NCBI GenBank assembly: GCA_017398485.1 | Contig: JAFQFY010000050.1 | Span: forward strand, 1-59,991 | Direction of reading: 5' to 3' | Origin: Clostridia bacterium | GTDB lineage: Bacteria > Bacillota > Clostridia > Oscillospirales > Acutalibacteraceae | DNA length: 59,991 nucleotides | Position numbers and translations under genes: made by a program | The notes under the pieces: generated by a model | The model's input: only the letters and a program-made list of their open reading frames with translations | The model's database searches: none | What the model was told of the DNA's origin: nothing | Shown here: one piece after another, positions 32,980 through 42,031 of the stretch | Numbering within the stretch: position 1 is the stretch's first letter | How the letters are laid out: each line of letters starts with the position of its first letter

Positions 32980-33740
32980 GATCTGGAATATCGTGGTTAA
33001 TCTGTTCTCCAAAAACGGCTTGGTGGCGGCGTTCTTGATCGTCGGCATCATGACCGTCGTGTCCAACTTCGCCTCCAAGCTTACGCGTGGTCGTCTGCAT
33101 GCCTCTGCGATTGCGATCTTCCTCGGCCTTGTTCTCGCGTATATCGGCGGTGCGGTCGAGGGCGGCACGAAGGGACTGTCGGACATTGCCATGTTCGGCG
33201 GCGTCGGTCTGCTCGGTAGTTCGATGATGCGCGATTTCACCATTGTGTCCACTGCCTTCGGCGCAAAATTCTCCGAGATCAAAAAATGCGGTCTGATCGG
33301 CATTCTGTCGCTGGTCATCGGTGTTATTCTGTCCTTTATCGTCGGCGCCCTCTTTGCGGCGGCGTTCGGCTTTACCACCGCCGAGGACGTCGCGACCATC
33401 GGTGCCGGTGCATGCACCTTCGTCGTCGGTCCCGTGACCGGTGAAGCGGTCGGCGCGAGTTCCGATGCGATCACCATCTCGGTGGCGGTCGGTGTGATCA
33501 AGTCGGTTGCGGTCATGTTGATCACGCCCGTGGTCGCGAAGAAGATCGGTCTGACCACGCCGCGGCGCGGCGATGATCTTCGGCGGCCTGATGGGCACCA
33601 CCAGCGGCTCGTCTGCCGGTCTGGCGGCGACCGATCCCAAACTCGTGCCTTACGGTGCGATGACCGCCACCTTCTATACGGGTCTTGGCTGTCTGCTGTG
33701 CCCGACGGTGCTGTATTTTGCTACGCGCCTGTTCTTCTGA
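32972..33740 (+). pseudogene. madM: Malonate transporter subunit MadM, frameshifted
   Basis: Residues 1-197 (to IGLTTP) read as a normal MadM: several helices, DFTIVSTAFGA, GAGACTFVVGPVTGEAVGASSDA. Around 33560-33573, in CGCGGCGCGGCG, the frame breaks. The expected C-terminus continues in another frame from ATG 33573 (MIFGGLMGTTSGSSAGLAAT to LYFATRLFF) and stops at 33738-33740. The total, 769 nt, is one base too long, so a single-base insertion in the GC repeat explains it. It may be a real inactivation or a sequencing/assembly error. Confidence 0.85.
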
Positions 33741-33750
33741 TGGAACAAAT

Positions 33751-33786
33751 AAAAATCCCCTCGCCCGATGGCGAGGGGATTTTTTT
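33751..33786. terminator. Bidirectional terminator between madM and trkH
   Basis: AAAAATCCCCTCGCC-cgat-GGCGAGGGGATTTTT, a perfect 15-bp stem, serving both converging units. Confidence 0.92.
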
Positions 33787-35227
33787 ATTTCTTCGTCCAG
33801 GTGGACGGGATGAACATGAACAGCATCGGGTAGATCTCCAAACGACCGAACAGCATGGCAAAGGATAACACTAATTTGGATAACGGAGAATAGGCGGCGT
33901 AACTGGCCGCGGGTCCGACCAGATCGAAACCGGGTCCGACGTTGTTAAAGCACGCCGCCATCGCCGAGAGGTTGGTTTCGATGCCGAACGGCTCGAAGCA
34001 CAGCAGCAAACAGCCGCTTGCAAACAAAATAATATACAAAACGAGGTACGCCGACGCACCGGTGATGGAGGCTTCGTCAAGACGCTTGCCCTCCATCTTG
34101 ATGACGCCGACCGAGCGCGGATGGAGCAGACGGCGCAGGTCGCGGCGCGCCGTGCTGAACAGCATCATGGCGCGCGACACCTTGAGGCCGCCGGCGGTGG
34201 AGCCGGCACAGCCGCCCAGGAACATCAGCGCGAACAAAACGCCTTTTGATAAGCCGGGCCACAAATTAAAATCCGCGGTGGAATAACCTGTGGTGGTGAT
34301 GATGGAGGAGACCTGGAAGAACGCGGTGCGCACCGTCTCCTCACCGCCGTTCATCTGCGGCGCGATGTTAAAGGATACGATCGCGGTCGCGACCACCACG
34401 ATCGCGGCATACAGCCATAATTCGCGACTCTTAAACGCGGTCTTTGCCTGCCGCGCGAGTATGAGATAATAGAGGTTAAAGTTGATGCCGAAGGCGAGCA
34501 TGCTGACGCCGATGACCCATTGCAGATACGGCGAGTAGCCGGCGATGCTGTCTGCCTTGATGCCGAAGCCGCCCGTGCCGGCGGCGCCGAATGCGTGAAG
34601 GATGCTGTCAAACAGCGGCATGCCGCCGCACAGAAGCAATATCACGAGCACCGCGGTCATCGCAAGATAAATGACATATAAGATCTTGGCTGTGTCGCGG
34701 ATGCGCGGCATCAGCTTGCCGACGACAGGACCGGGCATTTCGGCGCGCAGGATATGCATGTTGCGTCCCGACACCGACGGTACGATCGCCATGATGAGCA
34801 CCAGCACGCCCATGCCGCCGATCCAGTGCGTGAAGCTGCGCCAGAAGAGCAGTCCGTGACTCATCGACTCGATGTCGGTGAGGATCGACGCGCCCGTGGT
34901 GGTAAAGCCGCTCACCGTTTCAAAAAGCGCGTCGATATAGTGCGGGATCTCGCCGCTGAGGAAAAAGGGCAGTGCACCGACGGCAGACAGCGCCAGCCAC
35001 GACAGTGCGACGATGACGAACCCCTCGCGCGCGAAGATCACCTGGGATTTCGGGCGGCTGATGAGGGTCAGCGCAAAACCGAGCACCAGCGCGATGCCGA
35101 TGGTCGCAAGGATCGCCCACAGGCACGCCTCTTGATAGATGACCGCCACCAGCAAGGGCAGCAGCAGTACCGCCGCTTCCAGCTTAACGATCTGCCCGGT
35201 CATATAGAAAACCATTCTGCGATTCAT
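33785..35227 (-). CDS. trkH: Potassium uptake protein TrkH (KtrB/TrkH family)
   Basis: A 480-residue ion-conducting membrane subunit with four pore repeats; the selectivity-filter glycines are seen in TTTGAS, AAGTGGFG, TTTGYST and NNVGPG. It translocates K+ under control of the cytosolic TrkA ring. ATG 35227 lies 14 nt after the trkA stop with AGGTGG before it, so the pair is one operon. Confidence 0.95.
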   Translation of the reverse strand: MNRRMVFYMTGQIVKLEAAVLLLPLLVAVIYQEACLWAILATIGIALVLGFALTLISRPKSQVIFAREGFVIVALSWLALSAVGALPFFLSGEIPHYIDALFETVSGFTTTGASILTDIESMSHGLLFWRSFTHWIGGMGVLVLIMAIVPSVSGRNMHILRAEMPGPVVGKLMPRIRDTAKILYVIYLAMTAVLVILLLCGGMPLFDSILHAFGAAGTGGFGIKADSIAGYSPYLQWVIGVSMLAFGINFNLYYLILARQAKTAFKSRELWLYAAIVVVATAIVSFNIAPQMNGGEETVRTAFFQVSSIITTTGYSTADFNLWPGLSKGVLFALMFLGGCAGSTAGGLKVSRAMMLFSTARRDLRRLLHPRSVGVIKMEGKRLDEASITGASAYLVLYIILFASGCLLLCFEPFGIETNLSAMAACFNNVGPGFDLVGPAASYAAYSPLSKLVLSFAMLFGRLEIYPMLFMFIPSTWTKK

Positions 35228-35241
35228 AAAAAACCACCTGA

Positions 35242-36600
35242 TTATTTTAGAATATCCTTGATGTCTTGCAGACGCCGACCGGCCACCACCAGCACAACCT
35301 TGTCGCCGGGGAGAATGCGGTCGTCACCGGCCGGGATGATCGGGCGACGGTTGCGGATGATGCCGGCGATGAGGATATTGGGCTTGAGCGGCAGTTCCTT
35401 AAGGGGAACGTTGACGAGAGACGGCTCGTCCTGTACCAGAAATTCGATCGCTTCGGCGCGGTCGTCCATAAGGGAATACAGTGTTTCGATCGTGCTGCCC
35501 ATGGAGTTGTGCAGGGCGCGTGCATAGCGCAACACCACGTTGGTGATGGTTCTGCGCGGGCTGGCGATGCCGTCGAGTCCCAGACGCGTCGCCATCGCGG
35601 CGAGCTCGGGACGGTTGATCTTGGAGATGACCTTCGGTACGTTCTGCGACGCGGCAAAGAAAGAGAGCAGAATGTTCTGCTCGTCCATGCCGGTGAGTGC
35701 AACGAAGGCGTCCATGTCGCGAATGCCCTCCTCGGCGAGCAGTTCCTGATCGGAGCCGTCGCCGTGGATGACCACGGCCTTGGGGAGCGCGTCGCACAAC
35801 TCCTCGCACACCGCGCGGTCACGGTCGATGATCTTGACATCGGAGCCGGAGACGAGCAACTGCTTTGCCAGATAATAGGCGGTGCGGCTGCCGCCGAGGA
35901 TCATCACGTCGCGCGCCTGCTTGGAGGCGGCACCGATGGCGCGCATGAGCTTGTGTATTTCGGCGCGCGCGGCGGTAATGCCGACGTGGTCGCCTGCCTG
36001 TAACACGAAACGGCCGTCGGGAATATACACCTCGTCGCCGCGCCCGACGACGCAGACGAGGAACTTGGCGTCAAACTTCGAGCGCAGTTCAAACAGCGGC
36101 ACGCCGATGAGTGGCGAGTCTTCTTTGAGATGCAGTTCGATCATCTCGAAATTGCCGCGCGAGAAGGTCTCCACCTTGGCGGCGGTGGGGAGTTTGAGGG
36201 TGTGGTACATCTCGCGCGCGGCGAGCAGTTCGGGGTTGATCGCCATGGATAGCCCGAGCTCCTGCTTCATAAAATTCAGCGATTTATCGTTGTATTCGGG
36301 GTTGCGGATGCGCGCGATGGTGTGGCGCGCGCCCATGCGCCCGGCGAGGTAGCAGGTGAGCATATTGAACTCGTCCGAACCCGTAGCGGCGACGAGCAGT
36401 TCCGCGTCTGCAACGCCGGCTTCCGCGAGAGTCTCGCAGTCTGCGCCGTTGCCGCACACGCCCATGACGTCGTAGACGTTGGTGATCTCGGTGAGCAGGT
36501 CGGCGTCGACCTCGACGGCGGTGACGTCGTGGCCCTCGGCGGTGAGGCTGGCGAGGATGGTCGAGCCGATCTTACCGCAGCCGACGATGATGATCTTCAT
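35242..36600 (-). CDS. trkA: Potassium uptake regulatory subunit TrkA
   Basis: A 452-residue cytosolic NAD(H)/nucleotide-binding gating protein with two tandem RCK units: RCK_N with KIIIVGCGKIGSTILASL (residues 2-19) and VMILGGSRTAYYLAKQL (about 232-248), each followed by an RCK_C domain (near 145-220 and 370-450). This duplicated form is normal TrkA. First gene of the trkA-trkH operon with its own promoter at 36646-36674. Confidence 0.95.
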   Translation of the reverse strand: MKIIIVGCGKIGSTILASLTAEGHDVTAVEVDADLLTEITNVYDVMGVCGNGADCETLAEAGVADAELLVAATGSDEFNMLTCYLAGRMGARHTIARIRNPEYNDKSLNFMKQELGLSMAINPELLAAREMYHTLKLPTAAKVETFSRGNFEMIELHLKEDSPLIGVPLFELRSKFDAKFLVCVVGRGDEVYIPDGRFVLQAGDHVGITAARAEIHKLMRAIGAASKQARDVMILGGSRTAYYLAKQLLVSGSDVKIIDRDRAVCEELCDALPKAVVIHGDGSDQELLAEEGIRDMDAFVALTGMDEQNILLSFFAASQNVPKVISKINRPELAAMATRLGLDGIASPRRTITNVVLRYARALHNSMGSTIETLYSLMDDRAEAIEFLVQDEPSLVNVPLKELPLKPNILIAGIIRNRRPIIPAGDDRILPGDKVVLVVAGRRLQDIKDILK

Positions 36601-36645
36601 ACTAAAACGCTCCTTTCGGGCGAAAATCTTGATTTCTTGCGCTTA

Positions 36646-36674
36646 ATTATATCACTTATTCTATGTAATTGCAA
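36646..36674 (-). promoter_or_regulatory. trkAH promoter
   Basis: Minus strand TTGCAA (36674-36669), 17-nt spacer, TATAAT (36651-36646), about 45 nt before the trkA start. Confidence 0.72.
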
Positions 36675-36680
36675 CAATGG

Positions 36681-36719
36681 AAAACGCGGCGTGCCGAAGG
36701 CTTGGCACGCCGCGCGTTG
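36681..36719 (-). terminator. Terminator of the citrate-branch operon
   Basis: On the minus strand GGCGTGCC and GGCACGCC within a stem of about 12 bp follow the isocitrate dehydrogenase stop; the T-run (TTTTCC) is short. Confidence 0.75.
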
Positions 36720-36725
36720 ATTTAC

Positions 36726-37865
36726 TTACATTTTCTCGATCTCGGCCATCACCGCGTCGGCATATTCGCGGCCGGTGTTGCCGCCGACACGACCCGTCAT
36801 GTTCATCGTATCGTTGCAGATGGCGAGCGCCTTTTCGAGCTTCTCCGCCTGGGCGGCCTTACCGATGTGGCGCAACAGCATCGCGCTTGCTTTGAGCACG
36901 CTGGCAGGGTTGGCGTAGTCGCCTCGGCCCATCTCGATCATGCGCGGTGCGGAGCCGTGGATCGCCTCAAACATCGCGTAGCGATCACCAATGTTGGCAC
37001 TGCCGGCGGTGCCGACGCCGCCCTGGATCTGTGCGGCCTCGTCGGTGATGATATCGCCGTAGAGGTTGGGCAACACGAACACCTGGAACTGGCTGCGGCG
37101 CGCCTCGTTGACGAGGTTGGCGGTCATGATGTCGATATACCAGTCCTCGGCGGTGATGCCGGGATACTCGGCGGCGATCTCGTGGCAGATGCGCGAGAAG
37201 TTGCCGTCGGTCTTTTTCATGATATTCGCCTTGGTGACGATAGCGACGTTGTCCTTGCCGTTGTTTTTGGCGTATTCGAACGCGGCGCGCGCGATGCGGC
37301 GCGTACCGGCGTCGGTGGTCACCTTGAAGTCCATGGCGAGCTTATTGGGGATCTCGACGCCGCGGCTGCCGAGTACATATTCGCCCTCGCTGTTTTCACG
37401 GTAGAACACCCAGTCGATGCCGAGCTCGGGCACCGATACGGGACGTACGTTGGCGTACAGGTCGAGTTCACGGCGCATCGCGACGTTGGCACTCTCCAGA
37501 TTGCCGCCGTGCGGCGTCGTGGTCGGGCCCTTGAGGATGACATCGCACTCTTTGAGCGCGGCGAGGGTGTCGTCAGGGATCGCCTTGCCGACCTCGGTAC
37601 GTTTCTCGATGGTCAGACCGTCGATCTTGCGGAATTCGACCTTGCCGGCGGCAACCTCGTCGGCAAGCAGGAAGCGCAACACGCGCTCGCTCTCGTCGGT
37701 GATGATCGGGCCGATGCCGTCGCCGCCGCAGATGCCGATGACGGTGTGCGGGAGGTTGGCAAAATCCTTGGCTTCTTCGCCGGCCTCCATGCGCTCCTGC
37801 CGTGCGAGCTGCTCGGTGATGAGCTGACGGAAGTTTTCAACGGCGTTTTCAATATACTGATTCAT
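36726..37865 (-). CDS. Isocitrate/isopropylmalate dehydrogenase family, probable isocitrate dehydrogenase
   Basis: A 379-residue beta-decarboxylating dehydrogenase. Seen are GGDGIGPIITDES (coenzyme/substrate start), RRELDLYANVRPV with the substrate arginines, DIMTANLV with metal-binding Asp, and the end motif FEAIHGSAPRM. Family members use isocitrate, isopropylmalate or tartrate; the operon with aconitase and Re-citrate synthase makes isocitrate to 2-oxoglutarate the likely reaction. It starts 3 nt after the aconitase stop. Coenzyme choice (NAD or NADP) cannot be read safely. Confidence 0.88.
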   Translation of the reverse strand: MNQYIENAVENFRQLITEQLARQERMEAGEEAKDFANLPHTVIGICGGDGIGPIITDESERVLRFLLADEVAAGKVEFRKIDGLTIEKRTEVGKAIPDDTLAALKECDVILKGPTTTPHGGNLESANVAMRRELDLYANVRPVSVPELGIDWVFYRENSEGEYVLGSRGVEIPNKLAMDFKVTTDAGTRRIARAAFEYAKNNGKDNVAIVTKANIMKKTDGNFSRICHEIAAEYPGITAEDWYIDIMTANLVNEARRSQFQVFVLPNLYGDIITDEAAQIQGGVGTAGSANIGDRYAMFEAIHGSAPRMIEMGRGDYANPASVLKASAMLLRHIGKAAQAEKLEKALAICNDTMNMTGRVGGNTGREYADAVMAEIEKM

Positions 37866-37868
37866 GAT

Positions 37869-39794
37869 TTATTCTCCCTTCGTGTAGGCGAGCAGGCCGC
37901 CGGCTTTAAGAATGGCTTTCTGACGCTCGGTGAAATCGGCACACAGCGTAATCTTGGTGTCGTCCTTGTGGTTTATCATGGTGATGCGACCGCTGTCCAT
38001 GCCGTCGTACACGCCGATGAGCTCGAGTTCGTCGTCCTGCGTGAGCTTATCGTAGTCGGCGGGATCGGCGAAGGTCAGCGGCATGATGCCGGCGTTGATG
38101 AGGTTCGCCGCGTGGATGCGTGCAAAGGATTTGGCGATGACCGCGCGTACGCCGAGATACAGCGGCACCAGCGCCGCGTGCTCACGCGACGAGCCCTGAC
38201 CGTAGTTACTGCCGCCGACGACGATGCTCTGTCCTGCCGCTTTGGCGCGTTCGGGGAAGGTGGTGTCGCACACGCCGAAGCAGAACTGCGACAGATGGGG
38301 AATGTTGGAGCGGTAGGGCAGGATCTTCGCGCCTGCCGGCATGATATGGTCGGTAGTGATATTGTCACCGACCTTGAGCACCAGCGGTGCGGTGAGGCTG
38401 TCGAGCTGTGGGCGGCTCTTGGGGAATTCCTTGATATTCGGGCCGCGCAACACCTGCACCTCGGCGGCATCCGCCTCGTCGGCAGGTGCGAGCACCGCGC
38501 TGTCGTCGATGCGGAAGGAGTCGGGGAAGCGGATGGTCGGCATCTCGCCGAGCAGGCGCGGATCGGTGATCTCGCCGGTCAGCGCCGCCGCCACCGCGGT
38601 CTCGGGGCTGACGAGGTAGACCTGCCCGTCGGCGGTGCCGCTGCGGCCCTCGAAGTTGCGGTTAAAGGTGCGCAGGCTCACGCCGCCTGAGTTGGGGGAG
38701 AAGCCCATGCCGATGCACGGGCCGCACGCACATTCCAATACGCGCGCGCCGGAGGCGAGAATGTCGGTGAGCGCACCGCATTCCGCGAGCATGGTGAGCA
38801 CCTGTTTGGAGCCGGGGGAAATGGACAGGCTGACCGACGGCTGAATGGTACAACCCTTGAGCAGGGCGGCAACCTTTAGCATGTCGAGAAGCGACGAGTT
38901 GGTGCAGGAGCCGATACACACCTGGTCGACCTTGGTGCCTTTGAGCGAGGCGACCGTCACGACGTTGTCGGGGCTGTGGGGACAGGCGATCAGCGGTTCG
39001 AGCGTCGACAGGTCAATGTGAATGACCTTGTCGTAGACGGCGTCGGGATCGCTGGCAAGAGGAGTGTAATCCTCCTCGCGACCCTCGGCCTTGAGGAATG
39101 CGCGCGTGACCTCGTCGGAGGGGAAGATGGAGGTGGTGGCGCCGAGCTCGGTGCCCATGTTGGTGATGGTGGCACGCTCGGGCACCGTCAAGGTGGCAAC
39201 GCCTTCGCCGCTCCATTCGACGATGTAGCCGACGCCGCCCTTGACCGACAGCTGGCGCAGGATCTCGAGGCTGACGTCCTTGGCGGTGACGAACGGGCGC
39301 AATTTGCCGGTCAGCTCGACCTTGAGCATCTTCGGCATGGTGATGTAGTAAGCGCCGCCGCCCATCGCGACCGCGACATCCAGACCGCCCGCGCCCATGG
39401 CGAGCATGCCGATTCCACCGCCGGTGGGGGTGTGGCTGTCCGAGCCGATGAGGGTCTTGCCCGGCTTGCCGAAGCGCTCGAGATGCACCTGATGACAGAT
39501 GCCGTTGCCCGGGCGCGAGAAGTAGATGCCGTGCTTTTTGCACACCGACTGGATATAGCGGTGGTCGTCGGCATTCTCGAAACCGGATTGCAGGGTGTTG
39601 TGGTCGATATAGGCGACGCTGCGCTCGGTGCGCACGCGCGGAATGCCGATGGTCTCGAATTCCAGATACGCCATCGTGCCGGTGGCGTCCTGCGTCAGCG
39701 TCTGGTCGATGCGCAGGGCGATCTCGTTGCCTGCGATCATCTCGCCGCTGACGAGGTGTTCTTTAATGATCTTTTGTGCGATTGTCAGTCCCAT
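37869..39794 (-). CDS. acnA: Aconitate hydratase
   Basis: A 641-residue [4Fe-4S] enzyme that isomerises citrate to isocitrate. The cluster cysteines lie in IGSCTNSS and ACGPCIGMG; GSDSHTPTGGGIG (about 116-128), QGSSREHAALVP and GTMAYLEFE are typical. At 641 residues it is of the shorter, mitochondrial-like/archaeal-like type common in Clostridia. Placed between the GntR regulator and isocitrate dehydrogenase in one transcript. Confidence 0.95.
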   Translation of the reverse strand: MGLTIAQKIIKEHLVSGEMIAGNEIALRIDQTLTQDATGTMAYLEFETIGIPRVRTERSVAYIDHNTLQSGFENADDHRYIQSVCKKHGIYFSRPGNGICHQVHLERFGKPGKTLIGSDSHTPTGGGIGMLAMGAGGLDVAVAMGGGAYYITMPKMLKVELTGKLRPFVTAKDVSLEILRQLSVKGGVGYIVEWSGEGVATLTVPERATITNMGTELGATTSIFPSDEVTRAFLKAEGREEDYTPLASDPDAVYDKVIHIDLSTLEPLIACPHSPDNVVTVASLKGTKVDQVCIGSCTNSSLLDMLKVAALLKGCTIQPSVSLSISPGSKQVLTMLAECGALTDILASGARVLECACGPCIGMGFSPNSGGVSLRTFNRNFEGRSGTADGQVYLVSPETAVAAALTGEITDPRLLGEMPTIRFPDSFRIDDSAVLAPADEADAAEVQVLRGPNIKEFPKSRPQLDSLTAPLVLKVGDNITTDHIMPAGAKILPYRSNIPHLSQFCFGVCDTTFPERAKAAGQSIVVGGSNYGQGSSREHAALVPLYLGVRAVIAKSFARIHAANLINAGIMPLTFADPADYDKLTQDDELELIGVYDGMDSGRITMINHKDDTKITLCADFTERQKAILKAGGLLAYTKGE

Positions 39795-39807
39795 AAATTG
39801 ATGCTCC

Positions 39808-40458
39808 TTAATCTATGCCGAGCTGTCCGATCATGCTTTCGCGTGCGTGCAGCAGGTGGTCGTTCATCGCCGCTTCGGCGGCATCGCCGTCACCGGCGAG
39901 GATCGCATCGCAGATGCGGCGATGCTCGCCGGTGGACTCGTGTGCGCGGTTGATCTTTTCCACGGAGGCGCGGCGGAACTTTTGTGCCTTGCGGTGCAAC
40001 GGCACCAGCGTACTTTGCAGGGTGGTACTGCCGCAGCCCTCGTAGATCATCTCGTGAAACGCGTGGTCCTGCCACTGCACGTTGTCGGGATCCGCCTTGG
40101 ACACGTAGAACTCTTGCAGGTCCACGGCGTTGACCAGCGCCTTTTTCTGTTCAGGGGTCATCTTCTCGGCGGCGCGGCGCGCGGCGATGCCCTCGATGCG
40201 CACGCGGATATCGAGAATGTCCGCGATGTCCTCGGCGGTGATGCCCTGCACCACCATGCCCTTGCCCGACTCACGCAGGATGTTCTCCTGCTCGAGTCGG
40301 CGGATCGCCTCGCGGATGGGGGTGCGGCTGACGCCCATCTCTTCACATAGGCGCGCCTCGGTCAGCACTTCGCCGTAGGCGTATTTACCGCCGAGGATAT
40401 CGTTCTCCAACCGTTCAAAAACAATGTCGGCGAGAGAAATGCTTTTATGCTTATTCAT
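39808..40458 (-). CDS. GntR family regulator, FadR subfamily (FCD domain)
   Basis: A 216-residue regulator: winged HTH at residues 8-75 (LTEARLCEEMGVSRTPIREA, with the GntR signature) and a helical FCD effector domain with the metal/ligand residues Asp and His in the DHAFHEMIY and EHRRICDAI segments. The effector is likely a carboxylate. It sits inside the citrate operon, between synthase and aconitase, and the 22-bp palindrome over the operon promoter has the TNGTANACNA-like half-sites used by this subfamily, so autoregulation is likely. Confidence 0.92.
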   Translation of the reverse strand: MNKHKSISLADIVFERLENDILGGKYAYGEVLTEARLCEEMGVSRTPIREAIRRLEQENILRESGKGMVVQGITAEDIADILDIRVRIEGIAARRAAEKMTPEQKKALVNAVDLQEFYVSKADPDNVQWQDHAFHEMIYEGCGSTTLQSTLVPLHRKAQKFRRASVEKINRAHESTGEHRRICDAILAGDGDAAEAAMNDHLLHARESMIGQLGID

Positions 40459-40469
40459 ACTCGTTCTCC

Positions 40470-41837
40470 TTACAATTCACCGTTTGAAAACTCGGTGATC
40501 TTCTCCTCCAACTCTCGGTTGGAGAGGCTGGTCTGACGTCCGTCCTCGTACTCTCGGTCGACCCATTCTTTGAGTTTAACGACCAGAGGACTGCGTTTAT
40601 CCACCATCTTGTCGCCGGTCAAGCGATAATTCTCGTTGATCCAGTAGGCGATGCCGGCGAGACCCGAGGTCTTGCTGATGGCAACCGAGGCGGCGCGACC
40701 GAGGATTTTCTTGGTATCGAAAATATTGTAGATCTCCTCGTCCTTGAGCAGACCGTCGGCGTGGATGCCGGCGCGCGTGACGTTAAAGTTGCGCCCGACG
40801 AAGGGGGTCATCGGCGGCACGTCGTAGCCGATCTCGTTTTTGAAATACTCCGCGATCTCGGTGATGACGGTGGTGTCCATGCCGTCGAGCGAGCCGCGCA
40901 GGGAAGCGTATTCCATGACCATCGCTTCCAGCGGCACGTTGCCGGTGCGCTCGCCGATGCCCAGCAGAGAGCAGTTGACCGCGCAGGCGCCGTACATCCA
41001 AGCAGTCGCGGCGTTGGCGACCGCTTTGTAGAAGTCGTTGTGACCGTGCCATTCGAGCATTTCGCTCGGCACGTCGGAATAGTGCTGCAAGCCGTAGATG
41101 ATGCCCGGTACGCTGCGCGGCAGGGCGACCTCGGTGTACGGCACGCCGTAGCCCATGGTATCGCACGCGCGGATACGCACGGGGATGCCGGCCTCGCGGC
41201 TGAGCTCCATCAGCTCGTTGACAAAAGGCACGACGAAGCCGTAGAAATCTGCGCGCGTAATATCCTCCAGATGGCATCGCGGCATGACGCCGGCCGCAAA
41301 CGCCTCTTTGACGGCGCCGAGATAGAGATCCATCGCCTGCTTACGCGACATTCTGAGCTTCTTGAAGATGTGGTAGTCGGAGCAGCTCATGAGCATGCCC
41401 GTTTCGCGGATGCCGAGGTCGCGCACGAGCTTGAAGTCCTCCTTGCTCGCGCGGATCCAGGTCGTGATCTCGGGGAATTCCAACCCGAGCTCCTGGCACT
41501 TCTGCACCGCTTCGCGATCCTTCTGGCTGTATACGAACATCTCCGTTTGGCGAATGATGCCGTAGGGACCGCCGAGTCTGGACATGTATTTATACAGCTG
41601 AACGATCTGCTCGACCGTGTATGGCTCAATGGACTGCTGTCCGTCGCGCAGGGAGGTGTCGGTGATCCAGATCTCCTCGGGCATGCCCATCGGCACGCGG
41701 CGATGGTTGAACGGCACGCGCGGCACGGTGTCGTAGCTGTATACGTCGCGATACAACTGCGGCTCGTCAACGTCCTGCAATGAGTATTTGTACGATTTCT
41801 GTTCCAGCAGGTTGCTGCGAGGGGATAATTCTAACAT
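40470..41837 (-). CDS. Probable Re-citrate synthase (HMGL-like family)
   Basis: A 455-residue DRE-TIM metallolyase-like condensing enzyme: ITDTSLRDGQQSI (catalytic Arg-Asp and metal Asp) near residues 58-70, HLEDITRADFYGF, and the metal-binding WHGHNDFYKAVANA with paired His. The sequence type (homocitrate/isopropylmalate synthase relative with PFNHRRVPM near the start) and the neighbours aconitase and isocitrate dehydrogenase identify it as the Re-face citrate synthase of anaerobes; no Si-type citrate synthase is in the window. First gene of the operon. Confidence 0.85.
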   Translation of the reverse strand: MLELSPRSNLLEQKSYKYSLQDVDEPQLYRDVYSYDTVPRVPFNHRRVPMGMPEEIWITDTSLRDGQQSIEPYTVEQIVQLYKYMSRLGGPYGIIRQTEMFVYSQKDREAVQKCQELGLEFPEITTWIRASKEDFKLVRDLGIRETGMLMSCSDYHIFKKLRMSRKQAMDLYLGAVKEAFAAGVMPRCHLEDITRADFYGFVVPFVNELMELSREAGIPVRIRACDTMGYGVPYTEVALPRSVPGIIYGLQHYSDVPSEMLEWHGHNDFYKAVANAATAWMYGACAVNCSLLGIGERTGNVPLEAMVMEYASLRGSLDGMDTTVITEIAEYFKNEIGYDVPPMTPFVGRNFNVTRAGIHADGLLKDEEIYNIFDTKKILGRAASVAISKTSGLAGIAYWINENYRLTGDKMVDKRSPLVVKLKEWVDREYEDGRQTSLSNRELEEKITEFSNGEL

Positions 41838-41879
41838 ACGATAACTCCTTCCTTTATAATAAGGTATAAATTTATATCC

Positions 41880-41901
41880 GTATAATTGTATACAATTATA
41901 C
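41880..41901. promoter_or_regulatory. 22-bp perfect palindrome, GntR operator candidate
   Basis: Half-site GTATAATTGTA followed by its exact complement. It begins on the -10 box of the citrate operon promoter, so a bound protein would block polymerase. The centre TTGTATACAA fits FadR-subfamily operators; the operon's own GntR protein is the best candidate. Confidence 0.75.
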
Positions 41902-41923
41902 TTTCAAAAATGCCGCTTGTCAA
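41895..41923 (-). promoter_or_regulatory. Promoter of the Re-citrate synthase operon
   Basis: Minus strand TTGACA (41923-41918), 17-nt spacer, TATAAT (41900-41895): consensus, with the -10 inside the palindrome. Confidence 0.88.
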
Positions 41924-41964
41924 GCATTTGCCGCGAAAATAAACGGGAAAGTGTGCAAAAAGGC

Positions 41965-41993
41965 TTGCGAAAAGCGGCTTTTTTCGGTAAAAT
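41965..41993 (+). promoter_or_regulatory. Promoter of the YD-repeat lipoprotein gene
   Basis: TTGCGA (41965-41970), 17-nt spacer, TAAAAT (41988-41993), divergent from the citrate operon. Confidence 0.6.
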
Positions 41994-42031
41994 AAAGGTA
42001 GTTTCACAAAAAGCGTTAAGGCGGTGGAAAC

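Noticed and set aside
36669..38690. Long plus-strand frame of 673 codons opposite isocitrate dehydrogenase and aconitase
   Set aside because: It is the shadow of two clear enzymes in GC-rich DNA, with Ala/Arg/Val/His-biased sequence, no ribosome site and no family.
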